The position numbers were made by a program, and so were the translations under genes. The notes below the pieces were generated by a model. That model did not search any database and was not told the origin of the DNA. It saw nothing but the letters and a program-made list of their open reading frames with translations. From positions 248,001 through 312,000 of the forward strand of contig NC_014168.1 in NCBI RefSeq assembly GCF_000092825.1: DNA of 64,000 nt, written 5' to 3'. This document shows positions 36,290 to 51,192 of the stretch, piece after piece; within the stretch, counting starts at the first letter, position 1; every line of letters starts with the position of its first letter. Origin of the DNA: Segniliparus rotundus DSM 44985. GTDB taxonomy: Bacteria > Actinomycetota > Actinomycetes > Mycobacteriales > Mycobacteriaceae.

Positions 36290-36726
36290 GCGTTCTTGAC
36301 ACGGATGGGCGGTTGGCGGACATGCGGGTTCGGGCTGAGCGGTTCGCCGCGCGGGTGGAGGGGATTCGGGGCAAGGGCACTCGTTTGAACGGTCGCTTGG
36401 TCTTCGAGGTGGACGCGCGCAAGAACCCCGTGAATGTCGCTGTTGACGCGAGCATCGGGCAGTACAACGCGGATTCTATCGCTGAGTTGTTCCATGGGGC
36501 GGCGCGGGACGCGTGCCAGGACGTGGACCGGCAGATGCGGGAAGCCCTTGTGGAGTTCGGGGAGGACCAGAAGACCAGGGAGCTTGTGCGCGAGCTGATG
36601 GGGCCGCTGAGTCCTCGCCTGCCGCCTGCTCCGGGGGCGCAGCAACGCCAAGCGGAGCCGCAAGGCCCGGACCCGGACGACGAGGAAGCGTGGAACGACG
36701 CGCGAAGCTGGCTGGAGAAAGCGTAG
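36286..36726 (+). CDS. YbaB/EspL-like protein
   Basis: A 146-residue protein with the YbaB-type pattern: an N-terminal helix (DMRVRAERFAARVEGI), a beta hairpin with LVFEVDARKNPVNVAVDA, and a C-terminal helix (ELFHGAARDACQDVDRQMREALVEF), then a Pro/Gln-rich tail. YbaB-like proteins such as EspL occur inside ESX loci, where they help stabilise substrates or regulate. GTG start overlaps the ankyrin-gene stop. Last gene of the cassette. Confidence 0.65.
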   Translation: MSVLDTDGRLADMRVRAERFAARVEGIRGKGTRLNGRLVFEVDARKNPVNVAVDASIGQYNADSIAELFHGAARDACQDVDRQMREALVEFGEDQKTRELVRELMGPLSPRLPPAPGAQQRQAEPQGPDPDDEEAWNDARSWLEKA

Positions 36727-36787
36727 CGGGAGCCGTGTTGCCCCTTGTCCTTGCGCAGGCGAGGGCGTGGAAGAGCGGGTCGCTTTT

Positions 36788-36827
36788 CGTCATCGCCGCG
36801 AACCGGCTGTAGTCGGCTGCGCGCGGG
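36788..36827 (+). repeat. Direct repeat copy B: displaced eccA 3' end
   Basis: Repeats 33246-33285 at 38 of 40 positions, including the VIAANRL codons and the stop. It is not preceded by eccA sequence. The rest of 36727-37022 shows no gene I can support. Confidence 0.85.
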
Positions 36828-37022
36828 TTGTTTCTGTCCGGCGCACCTCGTACCGGCGCAGAGCGTCATGGACGCCACGACTCCTCGAAATGTGACCGGC
36901 GGGAAATAAGGTCAAAGGTTGTGCTGGTCAAGGCGGGAGGCCCCTCTTGGCGCCGGAAGGCTACCGCCGTAGCGCGGTTCGCACAAGTGGCGCGAGCTGA
37001 ATTTTTGCGGCCAAAACGAGTG

Positions 37023-37952
37023 TCACGGACGGCTGCTCGGCGAACGCAGGCCCGCCACCCATCGCCGCGCGGCCTCGTCCGACGGCGGCGGCACGCCGAT
37101 CGGCCGGTTCGCCGCCCCGCCGAACGACTCACATGACCAGGACCCGAGGTAGAAAACCTCGATGGAGTGCTGCCAGAGCGACTTGAGCGCTTCGGCGACG
37201 ACGGGGTCGTCCACATGGCCGACGAAGTCGAGGAAAAACCAATAGGGTTCCGGCTGATTGCGGGTCGGGCGGGACTCGATGCGGATGAGGTCCAGATCGC
37301 GCAGGGCGAGCTGGTTCATCGCATTGGCGAGCGAGCCGGGTGCGTGGGCCAGCCGCAGCGCGACGGCAGTTCGGTCCGAGCCGGTGCGGGGCGGCGGCGC
37401 GCACGGCGCGCTGATCAACGCGAACCGGGTTCTTGAGCCAGTGATGTCGGCGACTGAGCGAGCCGCCTCGCGCAAGCTCAGGCGCTCGGCCATGATCGGG
37501 GTGGTGACCGCCGCGTCCGCGCGGCCCTCAGCGGCGTCCAATGCCGCCGCGGCGTTCGAGCTCGCCGGGACGACTGCCGCGCGCGGCCAGCGCTGCGCCA
37601 GCCACGACCGCACCTGCGCCGCCGCCACCGGATACGCGGCGACTGTGGCGACTTCGTCCGGATCGGCTTCGGGGGCGAGCAGCACGGAAAAGCTCACTTC
37701 GAGCTGGGTTTCGGCCACAATCTGCACCGGTTCCCCGGCCACGAGCCCGTCCAGGGTGGGGGCGACCGATCCGTCCGCCGTGCTCTCGACCGGGACGCAA
37801 CCGTAGCGCGCCGTCCCGTCCCGCACCGCGGCAATCACGTCCTGGGGGCTGTTGAGCGCGAGGGCTCCTGTGTCCGGAGCGAGCCCGCGGCGCACGAAAT
37901 CCAACATCGCGGCCTCCGTGAACGTCCCGGAGGGGCCGAAATACGCGATCAT
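37023..37952 (-). CDS. pheA: Prephenate dehydratase
   Basis: A 309-residue stand-alone enzyme converting prephenate to phenylpyruvate for phenylalanine. It begins MIAYFGPSGTFTEAAM. The catalytic domain has the family pattern VPVESTADGSV and, before the ACT domain, DITGSRTRFALI, whose Thr-Arg-Phe is conserved in catalysis. The ACT regulatory domain (about 205-285) contains ALRLAHAPGSLANAMNQLALRDLDL and IESRPTRN for allosteric phenylalanine binding. Start ATG 37952 overlaps the echA stop (ATGA). Matches the monofunctional actinobacterial type. Confidence 0.93.
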   Translation of the reverse strand: MIAYFGPSGTFTEAAMLDFVRRGLAPDTGALALNSPQDVIAAVRDGTARYGCVPVESTADGSVAPTLDGLVAGEPVQIVAETQLEVSFSVLLAPEADPDEVATVAAYPVAAAQVRSWLAQRWPRAAVVPASSNAAAALDAAEGRADAAVTTPIMAERLSLREAARSVADITGSRTRFALISAPCAPPPRTGSDRTAVALRLAHAPGSLANAMNQLALRDLDLIRIESRPTRNQPEPYWFFLDFVGHVDDPVVAEALKSLWQHSIEVFYLGSWSCESFGGAANRPIGVPPPSDEAARRWVAGLRSPSSRP

Positions 37953-38998
37953 TCGAACTGCGCCCGCTTGTGGTCGCCGAAGGGCTCGTCGCGCTCGCGG
38001 ACCGCCTCGCGGAATCCCGCCGTCATCGAACGCAACTGGAAGGCGTAGCCCTCGCGGGTGTGCCGGGAAATGCCGTCGAAGACGGTGGAGACCATCGTGG
38101 AGTTGGCGACCCCCTGGTTGATCAACGCGCTGTTGAGCGCGAGTTTGACCATCATGAGCTGGTTGATCGGCATCATCGCGATACGTTCGACGAGGTTTTC
38201 GGCGCACTCGTCGAGTTCGTCGGGTTCGGGGGCTTCCACGGCCAAGCCCCATTCCTCGGCTTGCTTGCCGCTGATGCAGTCGCCGGTGAGCAGGAGGCGT
38301 TTGGCGCGTTGGTCCCCGAGACGGTGGGCCCACATGCCGGCGGCGGGGACGCCCCAAACGCGGGTGGGCGGGTAACCGATTTTGGTGTCCGAGGCGCAGA
38401 TGATCTGGTCGGCGTAGAGGGCGATGTCGGTGCCGCCTGCGACGCAGAAGCCGTGGAGTTTCGCGACGGTGGGCTTGTTCGCGTGCAGGAGGCTGGCGAA
38501 GCCTCGGTTGAAGCGGCTCATCATGGCGTAGTCGAGCATGGGGTCCCAGACCCCCCAGGGGTTGTGGTTGACCGCTTGGGCGACAGGGTCCAAGACGGTC
38601 CCGGCGCGCGCGGCCCGGTTGTCCGCCGCGCCAGGGGCCGTTTCGTGCGCCCCCGCGTCCGACGTCCCGCCGTTTTCGGCGAACATGTCCAGGTCGTAAC
38701 CGCCGCAGAAGCCCTTGCCGCGCCCGGACACGAGGATGACGTGCACGCGGGGGTCGAGGTCGGCGCGCTCCACAGCGGCCGCGAGGTCGAGGGGAGTGTC
38801 GGGGGTGATCGCGTTGCCCCGTTCGGGGCGGTTGAACACGATCCGCGCGACCCGCCCGGTTGTCTCATAGGTCAAGGTCTTGTAGCGCGCCCCTGCGTTG
38901 TCCGGCTCCGGCCGGTCGGCGAACGGCGCGTGAGGCCCCTCGCGCAAACCCTCCCGCCACGCCGCGGGACGTTGGCCGCTGTGAGACTCGTCAGGCAT
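37949..38998 (-). CDS. Enoyl-CoA hydratase/isomerase (crotonase) family protein
   Basis: A 349-residue crotonase-fold protein, longer than the usual 260. After about 45 extra N-terminal residues the fold starts VARIVFNRPERGNAITPDT. The first oxyanion element is VSGRGKGFCGGYDL, the second is AGGTDIALYAD. An insertion of about 45 residues (starting NGGTSDAGAHE) separates them, followed by MLDYAMMSRFNRGFASL. The usual catalytic glutamates cannot be assigned with certainty. It could be hydratase, isomerase or hydrolase. Coupling to pheA seems accidental in function. Confidence 0.82.
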   Translation of the reverse strand: MPDESHSGQRPAAWREGLREGPHAPFADRPEPDNAGARYKTLTYETTGRVARIVFNRPERGNAITPDTPLDLAAAVERADLDPRVHVILVSGRGKGFCGGYDLDMFAENGGTSDAGAHETAPGAADNRAARAGTVLDPVAQAVNHNPWGVWDPMLDYAMMSRFNRGFASLLHANKPTVAKLHGFCVAGGTDIALYADQIICASDTKIGYPPTRVWGVPAAGMWAHRLGDQRAKRLLLTGDCISGKQAEEWGLAVEAPEPDELDECAENLVERIAMMPINQLMMVKLALNSALINQGVANSTMVSTVFDGISRHTREGYAFQLRSMTAGFREAVRERDEPFGDHKRAQFE

Positions 38999-39079
38999 GC
39001 TGCGATCCTAGCAGTCTCTGCTCTTCACGCAGGTCCGAGTGGTTGGTTTGGGCGCGGCCGCGCCCCGCCGCTCCCTCGT

Positions 39080-41980
39080 TCAGGGGCGGTTGCGAACCGG
39101 GATGGGCCACCAGAACCACCGGCCGAGAAGCGTCGCGATGGCCGGGATGACGAGCGAGCGGACCACGAGGGTGTCCAGGAGGAGGCCGCCGCCGACCATG
39201 GTGCCGATTTGGGCGAGGATGGTGGAGTATCCCGCGAGCATCGCGAGCATCGTGAAGCCGAAGACCAGTCCCGCCGTGGTGACCACGCTGCCGGTGCCCG
39301 CCATGGAACGGACGATTCCGGTTTTGATCCCGGCGCGCAGCTCCTCTTGGAAACGGGTGACGAGCAACAGGTTGTAGTCCGCGCCGACCGCGACGAGGAA
39401 GACGAAAGAACAGGGCGCGACAGCCCAGTGCAGGGGCAGGCCGGCGAGATGCTGCCAGATCGCGACGCTGAGCCCCCATGCGGAGAGGTAGGAGATCGCC
39501 ACGGTGCCGACGACTGCGACGGCGGCGACGAAACTGCGCAGCAGGACCAGCACGACGCAGAACACGAACGCGAAGGCCGCGACCGCGCTGGTGATGAAGT
39601 CTTCTTTGGCGAAGGCCGCGATGTTGAGCAGGGTGCCTCCGGCCCCTCCGAGGCTGACTTTGCTGCCGCCGAGCGAGGTGCCTTTGAGCGCAGCGGTGGC
39701 CGCGGGGACGATCCGGGCGCTGTAGTCCATGCTTGCTTTGCTGAAGGAGTTCACATCGCCCATGACGAGCATCCGGGTGACTTTGCCGTCCGGCGAGAAG
39801 AACACAGAGAGCGCCGATTGGAACAGCGGGGATTGGAAGGCTTGGCTCGGCAGGAAGAAAAAACCGCTCGGGTCTGCGCCGCCGAAGCTTTCCGCGACTT
39901 GCCTCGTGAACTCGGTGATCTCGGAGATCTGGGGCGTCAGCGAGTCGAGCATGTGGCGCACCGGCGCGAGCGTTTGCTGCATCTCGTTGAGGAAATCGCC
40001 CAGCACCCGGATTTGCGCGTCCAATCGCGGGAGGGACTGCGAGGCGGTGCGCGCCCCGTTGAGAAGGTCCTGCACGCCGCGCTCGTCGAATTGGTCGAGA
40101 TTGTCCAAGAGCGAGAGCCCGGTGAGCGCCGCGTGGCAGTACGGGATGTTCTCGCAGTTGGGGATCGAGTTCGCGAGCTGCTCGCCCGCGTCGCTCAGCG
40201 GTCGCACGTCGTCGCGCACGGAACGCGCTTTCTCCAACACGTCGAGGAACTCCGCCTGGAGGCCCTGGCCGCTGTGGATGGACTGTCCGAGGCCCTGCCG
40301 CGCCGCGCCCAGTTCTGCTTGCAAGCCCTTGACCGCGAAAGAGAGGCTCCCGATGCGGTCGGAAAGCGAGGCGATCCCGCCGAGCTGCGCGGTGAGCATT
40401 GCCGTCATCTGCGACATCCGCTCGCCGACATAACCCGCCTGGTAGGTCAGCGTCCCCTGCGGCAGCGGAGCAATCAGCGGCCTGGTGATGCCCTGCACCG
40501 CCCGCACGCCGTTCACGGCGTAGACCGCGTTCGTCAGTTTTGCCAGCGCGATCAGGTCTGCGGGATTGCGCATGTCGTGGTCGGACTCGACGAAGAGCAG
40601 GTTCGGGTTCAAAAGATTGGGCGGCAGGTGCCGGTCCGCGGCGGCCAGGCCGACGTTCGCCTCCGTCGTGTCCGGCTGCGCCGCGCGTTCGTTGTAGCTG
40701 GTGACGTAGGTCGGCAAGACGAGGATCGCCGCTGCGAGCACGGCGGCGCTGCCCACCAGCACCGGGCCGGGCCAGCGGACCACGCGAGTGGCGACGCGCC
40801 GCCAACGCCGCGCGGCGCGTTGCCCGCGCGGCTCGTAGAAGCCGAGTCTGCTGCCGACCGCCAAGAGCGCTGGCCCGAGGGTCAGCGCCGCCGCGAGCGC
40901 GGTGAGGATGCCGATGGTGCAGGGCAGGCCCGAGGTGGAGAAAATGGAGAGCCGGGTGAAAGACATGCACGCGGTGGCCCCCGCGACGGTCAGACCGGAC
41001 GCGAAGACGACGTGCTGCACGCCCGACAGGGCCGTGTAATACGCCGTGGCAGGGTCTTCCCCCGCTTGTCTGGCCTCCTGGTACCTGCCCAGCAGGAAGA
41101 TGCCGTAGTCCGTCCCCGCGCCGAGGATGATCCCGGCGAGCAGGCTCGAGGCGAAGATGGAGACCCCGATGATCTCGTGTGCGCCGAGGAGCGCGACGAG
41201 CGGCCTCGCTGTCAGCAAGGCGACTCCCACCACGAGCAGCGGCATGCCCGCCGTCAGCAGCGAGCGGTACACAAGGAGCATGGTCAGGGTGATGAGCAGC
41301 GTGCAAGCGGCCACCACTGGGATGATCGACCGGTTGATCGACAGGAGCTCGTCGTTGACGACTGCCGCCGGTCCGGTCACATAGGCTTTGACCCCTTTCG
41401 GCGGCGGGGTCTTCGCGATGATGTCGCGAACAGCCTGGGTGGACTCCATCGCCAGGGCCGTGCCCATGTTGCCGGTCAAGTTGAGGTAGGCGAACGACGC
41501 CTTTTTGTCGGAGCTCTCAAACGCGGGCGCGAATGTGGGGTTGGACCACAAGTCGATCGCGGTGATGACGTGTTTCTTGTCCGCGTTCAGCTTTCCCATC
41601 AGCTCGGCTTGGTAGCGGTGCGCGTCCGCGCCCAGCGGTTCTTCGCCTTCGAGCAGCACCGCCACGAAATTATTGGTCCCGCCTTGGCCGAAGTACTTGC
41701 CCATGTTGGCGATCGCTTGCACCGACGAGGCCTCATCCGGCAAGAAGGACAAGGCGTGCAGCTCCACGACCTTTTCGAGCTGGGGCACAGCGAGGTTCAG
41801 CCCGGCGGCAAGCAGCAACCACACTGCGACGATGGGCACGGAGAACCCGTACAAGAGCCTCGCGACCAGCGGTCTGCCTTCTTTTCGGGCGCATCCTTCC
41901 CGCAGGGACGACACAGAGAATTCGCCCCGCACGCGTGCGGCGAAAGCGCGGGCGCCGCTCCTGCTGTCCGCCCTGTTCAC
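39080..41980 (-). CDS. MmpL-family transporter of the polyketide lipid locus
   Basis: A 966-residue RND transporter. A cytoplasmic N-terminus of about 45 residues precedes the first helix (IVAVWLLLAAGLNLAV). Signatures are GAGTDYGIFLLGRYQE in the first TM block and AVGADYNLLLVTRFQEE in the second, carrying the Asp-Tyr proton-relay pairs. Two large extracytoplasmic domains lie at about 65-205 and 430-745. Start ATG 41980 overlaps the mmpS stop. Placement next to a methyltransferase and divergent from a polyketide synthase suggests it exports that lipid. Confidence 0.92.
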   Translation of the reverse strand: MNRADSRSGARAFAARVRGEFSVSSLREGCARKEGRPLVARLLYGFSVPIVAVWLLLAAGLNLAVPQLEKVVELHALSFLPDEASSVQAIANMGKYFGQGGTNNFVAVLLEGEEPLGADAHRYQAELMGKLNADKKHVITAIDLWSNPTFAPAFESSDKKASFAYLNLTGNMGTALAMESTQAVRDIIAKTPPPKGVKAYVTGPAAVVNDELLSINRSIIPVVAACTLLITLTMLLVYRSLLTAGMPLLVVGVALLTARPLVALLGAHEIIGVSIFASSLLAGIILGAGTDYGIFLLGRYQEARQAGEDPATAYYTALSGVQHVVFASGLTVAGATACMSFTRLSIFSTSGLPCTIGILTALAAALTLGPALLAVGSRLGFYEPRGQRAARRWRRVATRVVRWPGPVLVGSAAVLAAAILVLPTYVTSYNERAAQPDTTEANVGLAAADRHLPPNLLNPNLLFVESDHDMRNPADLIALAKLTNAVYAVNGVRAVQGITRPLIAPLPQGTLTYQAGYVGERMSQMTAMLTAQLGGIASLSDRIGSLSFAVKGLQAELGAARQGLGQSIHSGQGLQAEFLDVLEKARSVRDDVRPLSDAGEQLANSIPNCENIPYCHAALTGLSLLDNLDQFDERGVQDLLNGARTASQSLPRLDAQIRVLGDFLNEMQQTLAPVRHMLDSLTPQISEITEFTRQVAESFGGADPSGFFFLPSQAFQSPLFQSALSVFFSPDGKVTRMLVMGDVNSFSKASMDYSARIVPAATAALKGTSLGGSKVSLGGAGGTLLNIAAFAKEDFITSAVAAFAFVFCVVLVLLRSFVAAVAVVGTVAISYLSAWGLSVAIWQHLAGLPLHWAVAPCSFVFLVAVGADYNLLLVTRFQEELRAGIKTGIVRSMAGTGSVVTTAGLVFGFTMLAMLAGYSTILAQIGTMVGGGLLLDTLVVRSLVIPAIATLLGRWFWWPIPVRNRP

Positions 41981-42390
41981 GCGACCTGGACCTTGCAGTT
42001 CGCCACGTTCGCCGACGCGCTGGGCGGTTGTTCGTCGCGGACTGTTCCGTCAATGATGATTCTGCATCCGACGCCTCCTGCTTTCGACTGCACGATCAGC
42101 CCGGTCATCACTGTCGGACTGGCGGTGCGCAGCGACTCCTGCCAGGGCAGCACCGCGTCGGCGTCATGGGCTTGGGCGTGTTCGTCGAGGTAGGACACCC
42201 GCACCGGGGTTCCAGCTGGTCCGCTGGCCTCGTAGTCGATCGTCCGTTGCGGGGATTGCCCGAGTTTCGGCAGGGCGCTCGCGAAACCGACCGCCTCGTC
42301 CGGGATCGAGCTTGAGCGCAGGTGCGCGATGAATCCGCCCGCTGCAACGAGGATCAGCAACGAGACGAGATACGGCCAGGCGCTTTTCAT
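41977..42390 (-). CDS. MmpS-family accessory protein
   Basis: A 137-residue protein: membrane helix WPYLVSLLILVAAGGFIA, then the beta-sandwich with TIDYEASG, VSYLDEHAQAHDA and GCRIIIDGTVRDEQ, the same conserved elements as the mmpS at 17084. ATG start. First gene of the mmpS-mmpL pair and 34 bp after the methyltransferase stop, so the three are probably one operon. Confidence 0.9.
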   Translation of the reverse strand: MKSAWPYLVSLLILVAAGGFIAHLRSSSIPDEAVGFASALPKLGQSPQRTIDYEASGPAGTPVRVSYLDEHAQAHDADAVLPWQESLRTASPTVMTGLIVQSKAGGVGCRIIIDGTVRDEQPPSASANVANCKVQVA

Positions 42391-42405
42391 GCGCGGCTCC
42401 TGCTG

Positions 42406-42441
42406 CTCACCAGGCGAAACGTGCTCACTGGGCGAAACGCA
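42406..42441 (-). repeat. 18-bp tandem duplication covering the methyltransferase stop codon
   Basis: Two 18-bp units (42406-42423 and 42424-42441) differ at two positions. On the minus strand they read RFAQ-stop-A and then RFAW-stop-A, so the last four residues and the stop codon are copied in frame. Confidence 0.8.
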
Positions 42442-43270
42442 ATTCGGCGATGGTGCCGCGGAAGCGGCTGGGCACGAGCTTGGACTGGTAGAACGCTTGT
42501 ATCTGTCGTCCTGCCAAGCCTCGCCCGGCCCCGATCGGGACCGGGCGCACGGCGGCGACTCCGGGGATGGTCTCGGGGTATTTGGAGATCTCTATCGGGC
42601 TGGCGGGGAACGGCATCGGGGGGACGACGTACTTCGTCTTCGCGAGCGAACCGCCGATCAGTTGGTCTTTCGTCCCGAATGTTTTGTATTTCTTTTTCGT
42701 CCACCACGAGGGGAGGGCGTCGAAGAGGAACCTGCCTGCGGGGAAGCGTTGTGCGCAGCCGCGGATCAGGCCGAGTGCGAGCGGCTTTTCGAGGTAGCAC
42801 AGCAGGCCCTCTGCGGTGATGAGCACAGGCGAGCCCGGTTCGACGTGGTCCGCCCAGGCGAAGTCGAGCGCGGAAGTCGCCACCGGCACGATGTGCTCCT
42901 CCTGGGGGAGCAGCTGTTCGCGCAGCCGCACGACAGGGGGGAGGTCGACGCTGACCCATCGCGTTCGCGGCCTGCCCAAGCGCCAGTAGCTCGTCTGGAA
43001 CCCTTCGGCGAGCGAGACCACGGTCCCGTTCGGATGCTCGCCCAGAAAGTCGCGCACTGCCGCGTCGAATGCCGAGGCTCGAAGCGCGAAAGTCTGGGTG
43101 GGCGCGCCGAAACGCTGCTCGTAGGGGTAGTCGATGTGTTCGAGCAATCGCACGGCGAGCTCGTCATGGATGATCGGGTTCGGGCGGGCCGCCTCGCTGC
43201 CCCTGCACCAGAGCGTCCACAGGGCTGTTTCCGAGACATCGGTGAGTTCTGTCCCGTCGCTTCTTTGCAT
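42425..43270 (-). CDS. Leucine carboxyl methyltransferase-family O-methyltransferase
   Basis: A 281-residue SAM-dependent methyltransferase of the LCMT/TcmP group. It begins DVSETALWTLWCRGSEA; the SAM region is TVVSLAEGFQTSYWRLG with WVSVDLPPVV and LITAEGLLCYL. In other actinobacteria such enzymes methylate polyketides or lipid carboxyl or hydroxyl groups. Start ATG 43270. It is divergent from the polyketide synthase and upstream of mmpS-mmpL, so it may cap or modify the synthase product before export. Confidence 0.85.
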   Translation of the reverse strand: MQRSDGTELTDVSETALWTLWCRGSEAARPNPIIHDELAVRLLEHIDYPYEQRFGAPTQTFALRASAFDAAVRDFLGEHPNGTVVSLAEGFQTSYWRLGRPRTRWVSVDLPPVVRLREQLLPQEEHIVPVATSALDFAWADHVEPGSPVLITAEGLLCYLEKPLALGLIRGCAQRFPAGRFLFDALPSWWTKKKYKTFGTKDQLIGGSLAKTKYVVPPMPFPASPIEISKYPETIPGVAAVRPVPIGAGRGLAGRQIQAFYQSKLVPSRFRGTIAELRFAQ

Positions 43271-43438
43271 GGGCTTCTCCTGCGCTGTTGTGCACGGCTT
43301 TTCCTGCGAAGCTCAAAATGCCGTATGGCCCTGAGCACATTTATAGCATAGTGCGCCTCCGGTGCTCTGGGTGGACAGAACCACTCCCTTTGTCAATCGT
43401 TTCTGAATATAGTTCCGTCGTCGGGGCGCGACGCGCCG

Positions 43439-43462
43439 CGGGGCAATAGACCTATTGCCCCG
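43439..43462. promoter_or_regulatory. 24-nt perfect palindrome in the pks/methyltransferase divergent region
   Basis: CGGGGCAATAG-AC-CTATTGCCCCG, 11-bp arms with a 2-nt spacer, 168 bp before the methyltransferase start and 442 bp before the pks start. No T-tract follows, so an operator for a dimeric regulator is more likely than a terminator. The 43271-43904 gap is AT-richer than its surroundings. I see no gene in it. Confidence 0.6.
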
Positions 43463-43904
43463 CCCGTGTTCGACGCATGGAAAGAAGCATGTCGAAAAAC
43501 GCATGAGAAGAAGCATGCCGAAAATCACGGAGACGCTTTGGGACGAGTGGGGATTTTTTCTTGAAAAAGCGCGCGAACGCACGGCTTTTGTTTCCGTGAC
43601 CCCGGCGCGCCGACCTCCAGGGCTAGTCATCGGCGCAGGTGAGAAGCCTGTGATGCGTCCTGTCCTGGGCGTACAGGACCACGCGCCGCCCGCCGGACCA
43701 TCGGTCAAGCGAAAGTTTACCCGACGTTCATCTTGGGTCGGACTTAGTTGGCATATGATAAGTACATCTGACTGAGGCGACGACATCTGTATCTTCGTGA
43801 ACGCGCGAACCACCTGTGGAACATTTCGCGCGTCGAGGTTCTGGGTGTCTTTCTCTTTGCTCTGCGCAGTCGTATTAAGAATAAGGTGAAAATGGAGGCT
43901 CTCA

Positions 43905-50278
<6,374 letters not shown>

Positions 50279-50282
<4 letters not shown>

Positions 50283-51055
50283 GCGCGAAAATCCGCTCTC
50301 CTCAAGAGTTCTGGTGGTGGCCGAGGCCCTACAATCCTGCGCTGCCCACGGTGCTGCACTTCGCTTGCTCGGGATCGGACCACACCGGCGAGATCCGCCT
50401 CGCCCCGCACATGGAAGGGGTGAACTTCGGGGTGTGGCGGATGCCCGGGCGCGGAGCCAGAGCCGACGAACCGCCCTCCACCAGCCTGCAGCGCCTCGTG
50501 GACGAGATCACGACGGCGGCTCTGGGGCTCGACTGCCGGTCGCCGGTGCTCAGCGGGCACAGTTTCGGCGGGCTGCTCGGGTACCTCGTCTGCCAAGAGC
50601 TGGAGTCCCAGGGACGCGCAGTGGGCAGATTCGTGCCTGTGGCGAGCGCTGACCCGTCAGTGTGGCGCAGAGACGCCGCCCTCGCGAAGCTTTTCGGCGG
50701 GCCGAAGAAACACGCGCAACGGCGCGTGGTGATGTTCGAAGAGCGAGGCGTGTGGCCCCCCGAGGGAGCCGAATCGGCGACGGTGTTGCAGGCGGCGCGG
50801 TCCCGGTTGGAGGGCGACATAGCGTTGGGCCTGCAATCGTTCCGGCATGATCGGATCAACGCTTCGATCACGGAAGTGAGCGCGAAAGACGACGAAATCC
50901 TCAAGGAACGGGCGGCGCAGCGCCGGTGGGCTCAGCACACGTCGGGGGAATTCGAGAGCATCGCCGTGACCGGCGGGCATTTCTTTTATTGGCGGCGGCC
51001 CCAAGTCTTGGCGACCATCTTGAAGAGCGAAGTCGAGCTGGCCCAGCACAACTGA
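50279..51055 (+). CDS. Type II thioesterase partnered with the polyketide synthase
   Basis: A 258-residue alpha/beta hydrolase. The GTG start overlaps the pks stop (GTGA), so translation is coupled. It opens FWWWPRPYNPALPTVLHFACSG. The nucleophile is in LSGHSFGGLLGYLV; MPGRGARADEPP is a GrsT/TesA-family signature, and the C-terminal histidine is in VTGGHFFYWRR. Likely proofreads or releases acyl chains from the synthase, as TesA does in phthiocerol dimycocerosate synthesis. Converges with the gabD2 gene. Confidence 0.9.
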
Positions 51056-51164
51056 ATGCGCCACAACTGGACGCAGTGCGGCCAGGAAAGCGGCACCGCT
51101 CGTTTCTCGCGCGCCGTCGCCCCGGGGCCTTTGGTCCTGCGCGATGAGCAGTTCCTGGCCGCCT

Positions 51165-51189
51165 GGGGTATTCGGGTCTGAGATACCCC
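51165..51189. terminator. Hairpin between convergent thioesterase and gabD2 genes
   Basis: GGGGTAT (51165-51171) and ATACCCC (51183-51189) with an 11-nt loop, 4 bp from the gabD2 stop codon. No T-tract. Probable bidirectional transcript end. The 51056-51164 stretch holds nothing else. Confidence 0.45.
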
Positions 51190-51192
51190 GGT

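Noticed and set aside
36513-36812. A 99-residue frame ending in VIAANRL after the YbaB-like gene
   Set aside because: Most of it overlaps the YbaB-like gene in another frame. The ending is only the displaced eccA 3' copy.
33246-36827. The toxin cassette as a complete mobile element
   Set aside because: Flanking repeats are present, but there is no integrase, transposase, tRNA att site or terminal inverted repeat. Only recombination between repeats is supported.
37970-42193. A 1407-residue open frame on the plus strand opposite echA and mmpL
   Set aside because: Composition is Arg/Gly/His/Asp-rich noise, it has no domain, and both underlying minus-strand genes are clear.
43455-43775. A 106-residue frame in the pks/methyltransferase intergenic region
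   Set aside because: No ribosome site, no motif, biased towards Arg/Pro, and it overlaps the palindrome region. Regulatory DNA is more likely.
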